DNA of 64,000 nt from the NCBI RefSeq assembly GCF_000429465.1, contig NZ_AUBX01000015.1:124001-188000 (forward strand). Reading direction: 5' to 3'. Positions 15,399-24,553 of this stretch are shown one piece after another. The DNA comes from Algoriphagus vanfongensis DSM 17529 (GTDB lineage: Bacteria; Bacteroidota; Bacteroidia; Cytophagales; Cyclobacteriaceae). The position numbers were made by a program, and so were the translations under genes. A model generated the notes under the pieces. That model did no database searches. It was not told the origin of the DNA and saw nothing but the letters and a program-made list of their open reading frames with translations. Numbering within the stretch: position 1 is the first letter of the stretch; each line of letters opens with the position of its first letter.

Positions 15399-17483
15399 AT
15401 GCAAAAGGAGCTTTTGACATATGGAAAACTCTCTACCCTTCTCTTTTTGAGCATGTGGTTGCACTGGAGTGCATTCGCCCAATATTCTTTTGATATTCCT
15501 CAGCGTGCCACCGATCGGATCCTTTCCTACAATGCTATCCAAGTAGAGGTCAGTGGCAAGCTGGCCCTATGCTCACATACTGAGCGAGGCCATATCAATC
15601 TCCAAGTATCTGGTGGCACCGCCCCCTACACCTTTCTTTGGAACACCAATGAAACCAGCCAAAATAGATCAAACCTCCTCTCCGGAACTTACACGGTAGA
15701 AATCACCGATGCTCAAGGCGCAAAGCATACGGAGCATATCATCATTCAACCACCTTTTCCGCTTTTGCTCAATCCTATCGAGACCCAAGATGCTTCCTGT
15801 GGCTCAGGACGTGATGGCTACGCCAAAGTTTCGGTCAAAATCGGAAGAAACGATTACGAACCAAACAGTCCTCCTTACAAAATCAAGTGGAGCAACGGAC
15901 TCGAGAATGTCTGGGAATCAGACCAATTGGATCCGGGCACCTATACGGTGACAGTCACGGATAAATATGCCTGTGACGTATCGGTCAGTTTTGAAATCAA
16001 AGCTGCTGCGGAAGGCATCCAAGTACAAGAGACGATCGATCAACCCTCTTGTGAGTCCAGTTCTGCAGGTCGAATTGCAATAGCAGTGACCGGAGGGGTA
16101 GCTCCTTATACTTTCCTCTGGGAAAATGGAGCATCTACGCAGACAGTCGAAAATTTGGCTCCAGGAAACTACGCTGTCACCGTCAAGGACAGCAAAGGCT
16201 GTAGCTTCCAAGCTACATATGAGATCTCAGCTCCGCAGCAAATCAGCATCCAAGAGCAAATCACCCAACCTAGCTGTGAAGGATCTGCCAATGGTCAAAT
16301 CCAACTAACTGTCCAAGGAGGTCTAGCACCTTACACCTACAGCTGGAACAATGGATCCAGCACCAAAAATCTAGAGGAACTAAGCGCTGGAACTTACACA
16401 GCGACCGTCACAGATGCGAGTGGATGCAGTGTGGAGAAATCATTTGTGCTTCAGACTGATGCTCCTCTAGAGATCAATTTGATCCAAGCCAAAGATGTCT
16501 CCTGCTCGGGAGACAATGATGGGGAAATCGAAATCAGCGTTTCCGGTGCCAAAGGCCAATGGAAAATCCTCTGGTCCGACGGAGTAGAAGGGCTAACACA
16601 TAGAACAAACCTCAAAGCAGGCACTTATCAAGTACAAGTCTCCGATGCCAGTGGCTGCCAAGTCAGTCAAGAGATTCTTTTGAACCAAAGTGCAGGGATC
16701 CAAGCAAGAATAGAAAGCATGCTTGATGTCAATTGTGAATCAGGAATGGTACTAGGGAATGCCTGGGTCTCTATTCAGGGTGGAATAGAACCATACCAAA
16801 TCACATGGAACAATGGGCAAGAAAATCAGCATGAAATCACCTTCAGCAAAACTGAAACCCTCAAAGTCACAGTAAAGGATGCAGTAGGCTGCGTCGTGGA
16901 AACTGAGACAAAAGTAGATTTCCCACAGTCAGCGAACAGAAGCGGAAGGCTGGAATTCAACTACCGTAAATTAGTCATCAATTCAGAACCTGAGGTTTTG
17001 ACTGATGAGGAAATCCTATTCGAAAGCGAAATAGACCCAGAATTCATCGCTTGGCAGTGGGAGTTTGGAGACGGATCGACCTCAGTGGACAAAGATCCTA
17101 TCCATGTATTTACCCGTCCCGGCACCTACGAAGTTCGGCTGACAGGCTTTGATAGTTTTGGCTGCTCATCTTTCGAAATCAATACGGTTGAGGTCAGCAG
17201 CATCACCCCACAAGTCACCATTCCGAATGCATTTACCCCAAATGGTGACGGGCTTAATGATCTCTTTATCCCCAAAATGAAAGGAGTTTACTCATTCCAA
17301 ATGGAAATATTTGACACTTGGGGAGAGCGACTCTTTACCACCCATGGCCTTGAATCCAAAGGATGGGACGGAACCTACAGAGGACAGTTGCTTCCTCCGG
17401 GAAATTACTTATACAAAATCACCTATGCCGATCGGAATGGCACCCAATCCTCCCGATCTGGCGGAATCACCTTGATTAGATAG
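15399..17483 (+). CDS. SprB-repeat adhesin-like protein with PKD domain and type B T9SS sorting domain
   Basis: A 694-aa exported protein. A signal peptide (MQKELLTYGKLSTLLFL... ending SAFAQ) is followed by six SprB-like repeats of about 65-75 residues. Their pattern is Cys, Gly-rich turn, GG-x-APYTFxW, NLxxGTYTVTVTDxxGC. A PKD domain lies at ~535-600 (WQWEFGDGST...FTRPGTYEVRLTGFD). The C-terminal gliding-motility-associated/CHU_C domain occupies 605-694 (PNAFTPNGDGLNDLFIP...GWDGTYRG...PGNYLYKITYAD). That domain is the type B T9SS sorting signal, which directs export through the type IX machinery with a PorP/SprF partner. Repeat length and order suggest a surface filament or adhesin; SprB itself is far larger. 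It lies between two PorP/SprF genes, 3 bp from the second. Ligand and a gliding role are not shown. Confidence 0.92.
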   Translation: MQKELLTYGKLSTLLFLSMWLHWSAFAQYSFDIPQRATDRILSYNAIQVEVSGKLALCSHTERGHINLQVSGGTAPYTFLWNTNETSQNRSNLLSGTYTVEITDAQGAKHTEHIIIQPPFPLLLNPIETQDASCGSGRDGYAKVSVKIGRNDYEPNSPPYKIKWSNGLENVWESDQLDPGTYTVTVTDKYACDVSVSFEIKAAAEGIQVQETIDQPSCESSSAGRIAIAVTGGVAPYTFLWENGASTQTVENLAPGNYAVTVKDSKGCSFQATYEISAPQQISIQEQITQPSCEGSANGQIQLTVQGGLAPYTYSWNNGSSTKNLEELSAGTYTATVTDASGCSVEKSFVLQTDAPLEINLIQAKDVSCSGDNDGEIEISVSGAKGQWKILWSDGVEGLTHRTNLKAGTYQVQVSDASGCQVSQEILLNQSAGIQARIESMLDVNCESGMVLGNAWVSIQGGIEPYQITWNNGQENQHEITFSKTETLKVTVKDAVGCVVETETKVDFPQSANRSGRLEFNYRKLVINSEPEVLTDEEILFESEIDPEFIAWQWEFGDGSTSVDKDPIHVFTRPGTYEVRLTGFDSFGCSSFEINTVEVSSITPQVTIPNAFTPNGDGLNDLFIPKMKGVYSFQMEIFDTWGERLFTTHGLESKGWDGTYRGQLLPPGNYLYKITYADRNGTQSSRSGGITLIR

Positions 17484-17486
17484 ATT

Positions 17487-18512
17487 ATGAAAAAAATCTA
17501 CTTGCTTATCACCTTTTGCATCCTTAGCCTGGCTATCCAGGCTCAAGATGTCCAGTATTCGCAGTTTTATGCCAATCCACTCTACCTCAATCCTGCCATG
17601 ACAGGAGGGTCTGAGATGACTCGGATCGGAGTGGTCTACCGCAACCAATGGCCTGGTTTGGATCAGTCGTTCACTTCTTACTCAGCGTCTATTGACCATT
17701 ATATCTTTGGTGCCAATAGTGGAGTGGGATTGATCTTCAATCAATCTCAGCAGAGTATGGCCAATCTTCAGGTGTCAGAAATTGGAGCTAGCTATGCCTA
17801 TAGAGCCAGATTGGGATTCCGATCTTTTCTAAGAGTAGGGGGACAAGTTTCCTACATGGAGCGCGATGCGTACTTTGGTAGCATGGTGTTTGGCAGTCAA
17901 ATCGACGACAACACCGGAGCGATTGGGGATTTTTCAGGCGAAAACCTCGGCGCCGATAGCAGACATCAATTCATGGATTACAGTTTCGGAGCTCTTTTTC
18001 ATACAGAAAATATCTGGCTGGGAGCGTCTGCACATCATGTCACCCAACCAAACATCTCATTTTTGGACGGTGAGATTAGCGAACTACCGCTAAAAATCTC
18101 AGCTCATGGAGGGGTGAAGTTTGACCTTTCCGGAGGGTCTAGTACTGAGTTTTTCAACCAGCGAAAAGGCACCAAAGAACTAACTGTCGCCTTCAATTAT
18201 AAAGATCAAGGACCTTTCACCCAATTGGATTTGGGGACGCAGGTGAATTTCCAGCCTTTGGTCTTAGGTGTCTGGTACAGGGGAATTCCAGTGTCTGAAA
18301 AATCGCAACCCAACCATGAATCCATCATTGCTCTAGTGGGGATTTCCCTTGGTGGAGGCCTGGACATCGGTTATAGCCATGACTTCACTCTCTCTTCTTT
18401 AGGCAATGCAAATACGGGAGGAGCTCACGAGCTATCTCTCCGCTACAGTTTCTTGGCGGGATCTGCCAAAGGCCGAGGTAGAACTTCTTCCATGCCTTGT
18501 TTCAAATATTGA
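17487..18512 (+). CDS. PorP/SprF family type IX secretion membrane protein (copy 2)
   Basis: A 341-aa outer-membrane beta-barrel protein with a signal peptide (ending AIQAQ). It has the same mature start as copy 1, QDVQYSQFYANPLYLNPAMTG, and matching blocks YRNQWPGLD, IDHYIFGANSGVGLIFN, GGQVSYMERDAYF, WLGASAHHVTQPN and GLDIGYSHDFT. It starts 3 bp after the SprB-like gene and is surely in the same operon. It is therefore the most likely dedicated SprF partner of that cargo protein. Copies 1 and 2 look like products of a local duplication, with differences mainly in loops. It converges on the minus-strand porin gene with 16 bp between stops and no clear terminator. Confidence 0.93.
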   Translation: MKKIYLLITFCILSLAIQAQDVQYSQFYANPLYLNPAMTGGSEMTRIGVVYRNQWPGLDQSFTSYSASIDHYIFGANSGVGLIFNQSQQSMANLQVSEIGASYAYRARLGFRSFLRVGGQVSYMERDAYFGSMVFGSQIDDNTGAIGDFSGENLGADSRHQFMDYSFGALFHTENIWLGASAHHVTQPNISFLDGEISELPLKISAHGGVKFDLSGGSSTEFFNQRKGTKELTVAFNYKDQGPFTQLDLGTQVNFQPLVLGVWYRGIPVSEKSQPNHESIIALVGISLGGGLDIGYSHDFTLSSLGNANTGGAHELSLRYSFLAGSAKGRGRTSSMPCFKY

Positions 18513-18528
18513 TTCGATTAAGATCTCT

Positions 18529-19605
18529 TCAATTCAAGCTGAAAGCCAAAGAAGTCAGCACAAAAAACATATCCGAATTGGCGGTATCGGAAAGACCTAA
18601 AAATGCTCCACCGGGAGCAGTGAAATATCTGCCTTCCACACGAAGGGTCGCAATTTTTTCAAAATTATAATCTAAATTCAGGGAAAAGCCACTCGTTTTG
18701 ATCCCCGTATTGGACAGGCTTGCAGCGATTGCCTGAAACTCATCATCGTAATATTCTGCCCTGACCGCTGTGGAAAAATTATCCGTGAATCTATATTGAC
18801 CGATCAAAGAAGCTCCCCACCAGCCCGGATTGAATTCACCCGGAATGGTCCTTTTTCCGGCATCGAGCCCTGCTATTAGGCTCCAGGTTTCTCCCAAATC
18901 AAATTCTGCAAATAGATTGCTGAAATAAAGCATGGTCTCGGCTTCATTGCTTTGATCTGTTCCCACAAAGGTGGACCAATTCAGGCTTGTATTTTCCGAG
19001 GGGCTAAATTTAGCTTGCGTTCCAAATGATGGTTTATTTCTCCCTGGAATAAATTGTATTCTTTGCCAGCCATTGAGCACCAAAAATGCAAAATACCAAA
19101 CCTCACTTTTCTGCCAGCTCAGCTGTACTCCAGTTTCAAAATAAGGGCTGTTCTCTGCAATGATAGATCTAGATAGCGTCAAATTTTCTGTAGAAATAGC
19201 ATTTTCAAAGCCAATATGAGAGGGCAAAACACCAGCATCCAACCATACTGATTTCTTCTCATTCAGAGCATAGCCCACATTCGCCTGATTGATCCAGCGA
19301 AGAGCTTTGGGTTCAGCTGCATAATTGTCTTGAGGATAGGTTCCCTGTTGCAGCCCGAGATTGGCGCGAAAGCGATCTGCTTTCAACTCAAAAGTAACGA
19401 GAGCCAAATTGACAGCAAATCGCTGGGGCCTCGCATGATTGTATAAAAAAGGCAAGCGCTTATCCGTTCCAACTTGATCCTGATCCTCTATTCCATAGTA
19501 CAGATCTACGAAACCAAAGACTTCCAAGGAGGCTTTCTGTCCATTTTCTTGTGCAAAAGCAGGATAACAAATCACTACAAATAGACAAAAAGCTAGTTTT
19601 TTCAT
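18529..19605 (-). CDS. Outer-membrane porin, OmpL-like beta-barrel porin-2 type
   Basis: A 358-aa protein with a cleavable signal peptide (MKKLAFCLFVVICYPAFAQ). A repeating amphipathic beta-strand pattern follows from SLEVFGFVDLYYGIEDQ onward. The segments QRFAVNLALVTFELKADRFRANLGLQQGTYPQDNY and PSHIGFENAISTENLTLSRSIIAENSPYFETGV match what is seen in the Bacteroidota beta-barrel porin-2 (OmpL-like) family. Such proteins are thought to be outer-membrane porins of unknown solute preference. The start overlaps the end of the MscS gene by 4 nt, so the two are translationally coupled, which hints at a joint role in osmotic or ion balance. That link is inference only. Confidence 0.82.
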   Translation of the reverse strand: MKKLAFCLFVVICYPAFAQENGQKASLEVFGFVDLYYGIEDQDQVGTDKRLPFLYNHARPQRFAVNLALVTFELKADRFRANLGLQQGTYPQDNYAAEPKALRWINQANVGYALNEKKSVWLDAGVLPSHIGFENAISTENLTLSRSIIAENSPYFETGVQLSWQKSEVWYFAFLVLNGWQRIQFIPGRNKPSFGTQAKFSPSENTSLNWSTFVGTDQSNEAETMLYFSNLFAEFDLGETWSLIAGLDAGKRTIPGEFNPGWWGASLIGQYRFTDNFSTAVRAEYYDDEFQAIAASLSNTGIKTSGFSLNLDYNFEKIATLRVEGRYFTAPGGAFLGLSDTANSDMFFVLTSLAFSLN

Positions 19606-20528
19606 GTTTCGGGACGCTCTTCCTGGTCCAGGGCAATGCGCGTTTTCGGCAGAGATTCAGGAAAGTTTTTCTGAATATACTCAATCATTTTCTCACGGAC
19701 ATGCACTCGTAGATCCCAAGCCGTCGGAGAATTTTTGGCAGATACCAATATCCTACTTTCCACTGTCCTTTCTTTGGCTTCAGTCACCTGCAGCACTTTG
19801 ACCTTCTTATCCCAAAGCGGCGTGTTTTCCAGTATTCTATCTAGCTCTTCACGCAGTGCATCAAATGAAACACTATAATCGGTGTACAAAAATACTGAGC
19901 CGATGATATCCGCAGAGGTTCTAGTCCAGTTTTGAAAGGGTTTTTCTAGAAAATAAGTAGTGGGTAAAACCAGTCTTCGCTGATCCCATATCCGAACCAC
20001 GACATACGTCAAATTGATCTCTTCGATCCAACCCCACTCTCCCTCCACCACTACGGCATCATCCAGTCTGAATGGCTGCGCAAAAGCAATTTGAATTCCG
20101 GCGACCAAGGTACCGATTGCCTTCTGGGCACTAAAACCAATGATGATCCCAGCAAGTCCAGCGGAAGCAAACACCCCAACTCCGATCTTTCGGATCTCTT
20201 CGAAAGAGATCAAAATCAAACCTATTCCCAGAATGATGATGATAAAGTTGACAATCTTCTGAAGGATATTCAGCTGAGTGTAGACCTTCCGCGCGCGGAG
20301 ATTATCCTCTTTCCCGATGTCAAATTGTTTTAAAAATACCCGCTTGAGTATCCCTGTCAATACCAATAGACACCAGGTAAAGCCCGTGATGATAAGTACA
20401 GTATTGAGATGGGGGAGCCAGCCCAAAAAACCCTCCCAATCCTGAGATTGTCCGCGAAAATAAAACTTGGAAGCTACCAGACATAGGGTCACCGCCAATG
20501 GAAAAATGAGTCTTTTATAAATTTTCAT
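19602..20528 (-). CDS. Small-conductance mechanosensitive ion channel (MscS family)
   Basis: A 308-aa MscS-type channel that opens under membrane tension to release solutes on osmotic downshift. It has about four N-terminal membrane spans. A pore-lining TM3-like segment is rich in Gly/Ala (GVGVFASAGLAGIIIGFSAQKAIGTL). The beta domain follows, with FRLDDAVVVEGEWGWIEEINLTYVVVRIWD and LPTTYFLEKPFQNWTR. The C-terminal alpha/beta domain ends VREKMIEYIQKNFPESLPKTRIAL. The ATG at 20528 is used (MKIYKRLIFPLAV); an earlier in-frame start eight codons upstream is less plausible. It shares a 4-nt overlap with the downstream porin gene. Confidence 0.9.
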   Translation of the reverse strand: MKIYKRLIFPLAVTLCLVASKFYFRGQSQDWEGFLGWLPHLNTVLIITGFTWCLLVLTGILKRVFLKQFDIGKEDNLRARKVYTQLNILQKIVNFIIIILGIGLILISFEEIRKIGVGVFASAGLAGIIIGFSAQKAIGTLVAGIQIAFAQPFRLDDAVVVEGEWGWIEEINLTYVVVRIWDQRRLVLPTTYFLEKPFQNWTRTSADIIGSVFLYTDYSVSFDALREELDRILENTPLWDKKVKVLQVTEAKERTVESRILVSAKNSPTAWDLRVHVREKMIEYIQKNFPESLPKTRIALDQEERPET

Positions 20529-20644
20529 TGTCAACAGATTTAGGGAAGTCAAAAAGCATCAACATAGCTGATGAACTAAATCAGGTGATTTTGGGCATAA
20601 ATCAAGAAAGTAAACAATCCCAGTCAATTAACCAAGCAGAGACC

Positions 20645-21112
20645 TCATTCATCGCAGGGTATGGAGACCAAAGCGACGCTTTGGCTAAAGTCCAACGAGT
20701 CGAGATGCTCGTACACGACCACTCCATCTTGCTCGCGAATCGGTCCGTATCCTTCTTTCCATCCATCTTCAAATCGCTTGAAAACGACTTGCCGTGTTGA
20801 GCTATCACCCTCAGAAAAGAAACGGTATTCGGCTACGAGCAAAGAATCTTGCAATGTCCCGTGGATAGTGCCTGCACTTTTATCTTTCTGGTAGTAGCGA
20901 TAGGCAAGCTCACCGGATACCATGGGGCCATCTGGTCTGAAACTCATACGAAACGTATCATTTTCGCTGACATACTGAAAACATTCCTGCAGGATTTCTC
21001 TTTCCTTCTCCTGATCTGTGGAATTATATACCTCAATTGGGGAATCTTCCTTCGCACCTTGGCAAGCTGCCAAAGCGATAAAGGCGACACCAAGTAGTTT
21101 TATTGCTTTCAT
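20645..21112 (-). CDS. Lipoprotein of unknown function
   Basis: A 155-aa protein with a signal peptide and a lipobox ending ALAAC (Cys17), so a lipid-anchored envelope protein. The mature part is polar with alternating beta-like stretches (SGELAYRYYQKDKSAGTIHGTLQDSLLVAEYRFFSEGDSSTRQVVFKRFEDGWKEG). In composition and motif rhythm it resembles small Bacteroidota lipoproteins with an MORN-like or META-like beta domain, but no family is clearly recognised. It is a single gene, with MscS 116 bp downstream on the same strand and the M28 peptidase divergent upstream. Confidence 0.75.
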   Translation of the reverse strand: MKAIKLLGVAFIALAACQGAKEDSPIEVYNSTDQEKEREILQECFQYVSENDTFRMSFRPDGPMVSGELAYRYYQKDKSAGTIHGTLQDSLLVAEYRFFSEGDSSTRQVVFKRFEDGWKEGYGPIREQDGVVVYEHLDSLDFSQSVALVSIPCDE

Positions 21113-21246
21113 AGCTGTATTTCAATTGGTTACACTTTAAAATCTGCAAAAAAACCGCCAAAGGATTTTGGAACAGGCAGATGATTAGATTTTGTAGCAT
21201 TCACGCATAAAAATGAATTGGCAGCTTCGCACTTAGCTGGATTGCT

Positions 21247-21254
21247 TATCTTTG
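21247..21254 (+). promoter_or_regulatory. -7 box TATCTTTG upstream of the M28 peptidase
   Basis: A perfect TAnnTTTG box ends 19 nt before the ATG. A TTG at 21218-21220 is 26 nt upstream, slightly longer than the usual spacer. Confidence 0.5.
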
Positions 21255-21273
21255 GATCAAATCTAAATACGGC

Positions 21274-22512
21274 ATGAAAATCAACCTTCACCTGATAGCT
21301 GCTGCCTTACTTTCAGCGGCATATTCCTGCTCTCAAGCACCCAGTGCTGAGCAATTGCTGAAAAACCTAAAAGCTGATGTCAGCTACCTCGCTGCTGATG
21401 AGCTCCAAGGAAGAGCTATCGGAACTTCCGGTGAGGAAGCCGCAGCACAATATCTCGCAGAGAGATTTGAGAAAATCGGTATCCAACCAAAAGGTACAGA
21501 AGGCTACTTCCAGGAGTTTACTGTTTCCAAACCCACCAATCCCCATGAAGAAGCTGTCATCGGGACAGATGGAGAGGGCGTCACTGGCCGCAATGTGGTT
21601 GGCTTTATCGACAACCAATCCGCTAATACCATCGTGATCGGAGCTCATTTCGATCATTTAGGAATGGGTGGCTCAGGCTCTCTCCACCGAGGAGATTCAG
21701 CTATTCACAATGGTGCTGATGACAATGCCTCGGGCACAGCCGCCTTGGTAGCTTTGGCAGATATCCTGAAAAGTGAAGAGCATACTTCCAACTTCCTATT
21801 TATAGCATTCTCCGGTGAGGAAAATGGCCTTTGGGGCTCCAATTATTTTGTGAAAAACCCTACAATCGATCTCTCCTCAGTCAATTACATGATCAATATG
21901 GATATGGTCGGGCGACTCAATGAAGAAAAGACACTTGCCGTCAATGGCGTTGGTACCAGCCCAAATTTTGTGTCTGCTCTGGAAATGGCCAATACTGACA
22001 GTCTGAAATTAGTCACTTCCGAATCAGGAGTGGGACCGTCGGATCATACCTCTTTTTATCTACAGGATCTTCCCGTGTTGCACTTTTTCACTGGGCAGCA
22101 TGAGGACTACCACAAGCCTACAGATGATTTTGAAAAGATCAATTACGAAGGCTTGCTGGCGGTAGTAGGTATCATTGACAGATTGATCGATCAGCTGGAC
22201 TCAGAGCCGAAGCTGGCTTTTACCAAAACGAAAGACAGCAATGGTGACTCCCCTCGATTTACTGTTTCCCTTGGCGTAGTGCCTGACTATCTTTTCGATG
22301 GCAAAGGCATGCGGATCGACGGAGTGTCTGAGGACAAACCAGCGCAAGCAGCAGGACTGGAAAAAGGCGACATTGTGATCCAGCTCGGTGATTCTACCAT
22401 CCACGACATGATGAGCTATATGCGTGCACTGAGCGCCTTCGAAAAAGGAGACGAAACCACCGTGACGGTAGATCGAGGAGGTCAGAAAATAGAAGCTCCT
22501 ATCAAATTTTAA
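21274..22512 (+). CDS. M28 family metallopeptidase lipoprotein with PDZ domain
   Basis: A 412-aa exported aminopeptidase-like protein with a lipoprotein-type signal (LLSAAYSC). The M28 two-zinc site is seen in IGAHFDHLGMG (His126, Asp128), NGADDNASGTAAL (Asp149/150), SGEENGLWG (Glu182/183, one the general base), INMDMVGRL, and HEDYHKPTDD with the final His. A C-terminal PDZ-like domain (~320-410) carries DYLFDGKGMRIDGVSEDKPAQAAGLEKGDIVIQLGD. It is followed by a bidirectional terminator. Family members act on peptides in the periplasm or outside the cell. The PDZ domain suggests substrate or partner tail binding. Specificity is not readable. Confidence 0.9.
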   Translation: MKINLHLIAAALLSAAYSCSQAPSAEQLLKNLKADVSYLAADELQGRAIGTSGEEAAAQYLAERFEKIGIQPKGTEGYFQEFTVSKPTNPHEEAVIGTDGEGVTGRNVVGFIDNQSANTIVIGAHFDHLGMGGSGSLHRGDSAIHNGADDNASGTAALVALADILKSEEHTSNFLFIAFSGEENGLWGSNYFVKNPTIDLSSVNYMINMDMVGRLNEEKTLAVNGVGTSPNFVSALEMANTDSLKLVTSESGVGPSDHTSFYLQDLPVLHFFTGQHEDYHKPTDDFEKINYEGLLAVVGIIDRLIDQLDSEPKLAFTKTKDSNGDSPRFTVSLGVVPDYLFDGKGMRIDGVSEDKPAQAAGLEKGDIVIQLGDSTIHDMMSYMRALSAFEKGDETTVTVDRGGQKIEAPIKF

Positions 22513-22530
22513 TTGGAAAAAGAACCAATC

Positions 22531-22565
22531 AAAAGCCTTCTGGAGTAATTCAGAAGGCTTTTTTT
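22531..22565. terminator. Bidirectional terminator between the M28 and LytTR genes
   Basis: A 12-bp perfect stem (AAAAGCCTTCTG at 22531-22542, CAGAAGGCTTTT at 22551-22562) with T-runs in both directions. It sits between convergent genes. Confidence 0.85.
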
Positions 22566-23253
22566 ATTCGTAGTGGGACAATTTCTCCATCACCTCTTTT
22601 TTGAATGAACGGCTGATCGTCAAAGCATTTCCTCCAATCTCCAAATACTCATTGGTATAGGAGTCTATCGCTGAGATATTACCGATATAGGAGCGATGAA
22701 ATCGGATAAATTGTTTCACAGGAAGCTTTTTTTCAAAATTACTCAGGCTCTCTCTGACAATAGAAACTCTATCTGGCAGATGAATCTTGATGTAATCGGC
22801 ATAGCTCTCCACAAACAGGATTTCCTGAATTTCGATTTTTTCCATTCTTCGATCTTGTCTTACAAAGATGAACTCTGGCTTTTCCTCTTCAGATGATCGT
22901 TTGGCGCTGCCATCCCTGACTTTGTTCACAGCCTTCAGAAAGCGCTCAAAAGGGATAGGCTTCAGCAAGTAATCAGTAGCTTCCAGGTTAAATCCCTCTA
23001 CTGCAAATTCACGATATGCCGTAGTAAAAATTACCTGAACATTTTTTGGGAGAATTTTTGCCAAAGCAATGCCATCAATCCCGGGCATATTGATGTCCAA
23101 AAACACCAAATCGATCACATTTTTTTGGATTTCACTGAAAGCCTCATTCGCATTGCTACTACAAGCTATCAGATGGAGAAAGTCGACTTGGGAAACAAAC
23201 TCCTTCAAAATATCCTGTGCGATAGGTTCGTCGTCCACGATGAGGCAATTCAT
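22564..23253 (-). CDS. LytTR-family response regulator
   Basis: A 229-aa LytR/AlgR-type regulator. The receiver domain has acidic pocket VDDEP, phospho-acceptor Asp53 in LVFLDINMPGIDG and Lys in YLLKPIPFERFLKAV. The LytTR DNA-binding domain covers ~135-229 (IFVRQDRRMEKIEIQEILFVESYADYIKIH, then KQFIRFHRSYIGNISAI). It overlaps the upstream kinase gene by 4 nt, so the pair is coupled. The receiver/LytTR layout is very common in Bacteroidota. Targets are unknown; the divergent TolQ-like gene is a candidate by position only. Confidence 0.93.
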   Translation of the reverse strand: MNCLIVDDEPIAQDILKEFVSQVDFLHLIACSSNANEAFSEIQKNVIDLVFLDINMPGIDGIALAKILPKNVQVIFTTAYREFAVEGFNLEATDYLLKPIPFERFLKAVNKVRDGSAKRSSEEEKPEFIFVRQDRRMEKIEIQEILFVESYADYIKIHLPDRVSIVRESLSNFEKKLPVKQFIRFHRSYIGNISAIDSYTNEYLEIGGNALTISRSFKKEVMEKLSHYE

Positions 23254-24341
23254 ACGGAAATGGGATTGGGAGTTAATGACTGGAGTTTGAGAACGACCTC
23301 GAAGTACTCTGTTGATTTGATGATGTCGAGTTGATGCCTGCTGGGATACAGCAGCTCCAGCCTTTTGACAATATTTGGAAGGCCAATTCCTGAAGAATCC
23401 AAGTCGCTTTTGGGTCGAGTTTCGTCCCTCAGATTTTTGGATCGGAATACTATTTCATCGCCTTGCACTTCCAGTTTCAATTCGAGAAATGCATCTTTTT
23501 GATCGTATTTTCCATGTTTGAAACAATTTTCTACCAAAGGAAGAAACAACATAGGAGCGATCATTACATTCTCTGAATTCTGCGGAAAGGCAGTGATGAC
23601 AGTGATACGTGAGCCATGTCGTTGCTTTTCCAAAGCCAAATAATCCTCCAAATGGGCGATTTCATCTGCAAGCGGAACCATACTTTTTTTAGTCTGATAA
23701 AGAATGTAATCCAGCAGATTGGAAAGCTTCAAAATCAACTCAGGAGTCTGGGTACTTTTGGCAATAGCCGAGCCATATATCGTATTGAGTGTATTGAAAA
23801 GAAAATGAGGATGGATTTGCATTTTGAGGTAGGACAGTTCCTCTTGCTTTAATTGCAGCTGGCCATTGACTAGTGCAAATTGAAGCTCTTGGTTTCGAAT
23901 TTGAATTTTGATGTTTTCCTGATAGGCAGCAAAAAGTGAAGTCAACAAAACCACGATATACACAGCGATAATGATGAGGTATAGGTTTTTGGTCAAATAA
24001 AATTCCCCTCCCAATAAATCCAAGGTATTGATGAAAAGTACCCCATAGAAAGAGGACAACACAATCAAGAAAATGGAGATCACCAAAGAATAAAGTGTAT
24101 AGAGTGCGAACAAACCGTATTTCTGCTCAAAGAGATATTTTGGAATCAGATGAAAGCTAAAGACATTGACCATGCCCATCGTGATAGGCAGTAGAAAGAT
24201 CCCAAATGTGAATGCGGGTCCGAGATTGGAGAGTGTGATGCCAAAGTAAAAAGCAAAGAAGAAAAGCGCGCCAACTGCAATACCAAGCTGTTTGCCGAGC
24301 TCCTTTCCTGTTTCTACCAAAACTAACTTCCGATTCTTCAT
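23250..24341 (-). CDS. LytS-type sensor histidine kinase (His_kinase domain)
   Basis: A 363-aa membrane histidine kinase. About four hydrophobic segments form the N-terminal ~140 residues (for example LGIAVGALFFFAFYFGITL and LYTLYSLVISIFLIVLSSFY). A short coiled-coil linker (QIRNQELQFALVNGQLQLKQEELSYLKMQ) leads to the His_kinase motif HPHFLFNTLNTIYG near residue 177. The ATPase part carries PLADEIAHLEDYLALEKQRHG, LFLPLVENCFKHG and SSGIGLPNIVKRLELLY. There is no extracytoplasmic domain, so sensing is probably within the membrane. The ATG at 24341 (MKNRKLV) is preferred to a TTG four codons upstream. It is coupled to the LytTR regulator. Confidence 0.92.
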   Translation of the reverse strand: MKNRKLVLVETGKELGKQLGIAVGALFFFAFYFGITLSNLGPAFTFGIFLLPITMGMVNVFSFHLIPKYLFEQKYGLFALYTLYSLVISIFLIVLSSFYGVLFINTLDLLGGEFYLTKNLYLIIIAVYIVVLLTSLFAAYQENIKIQIRNQELQFALVNGQLQLKQEELSYLKMQIHPHFLFNTLNTIYGSAIAKSTQTPELILKLSNLLDYILYQTKKSMVPLADEIAHLEDYLALEKQRHGSRITVITAFPQNSENVMIAPMLFLPLVENCFKHGKYDQKDAFLELKLEVQGDEIVFRSKNLRDETRPKSDLDSSGIGLPNIVKRLELLYPSRHQLDIIKSTEYFEVVLKLQSLTPNPISV

Positions 24342-24553
24342 TGAATGAGACAAGGTCTTTGAAAAAATTCTATTTCCAAAAGTTTTGCGATGGATGACTG
24401 CTTTTACAAGATCGAATGCATACTTTGATTTTGTTTTCCCACTATTCGGACAAATTTGGTAGAAACCGATCTCCTAGAGGTTACTGGTCGCATTATTTAA
24501 AATGGGCTTTTCAGGATGGGTAGTATTGTCCCATCAACAAAACAACAAATCAA

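Noticed and set aside
15248..15454. A 68-codon minus-strand frame overlapping the start of the SprB-like gene
   Set aside because: It lies in AT-rich sequence, overlaps a clear coding start and has no family.
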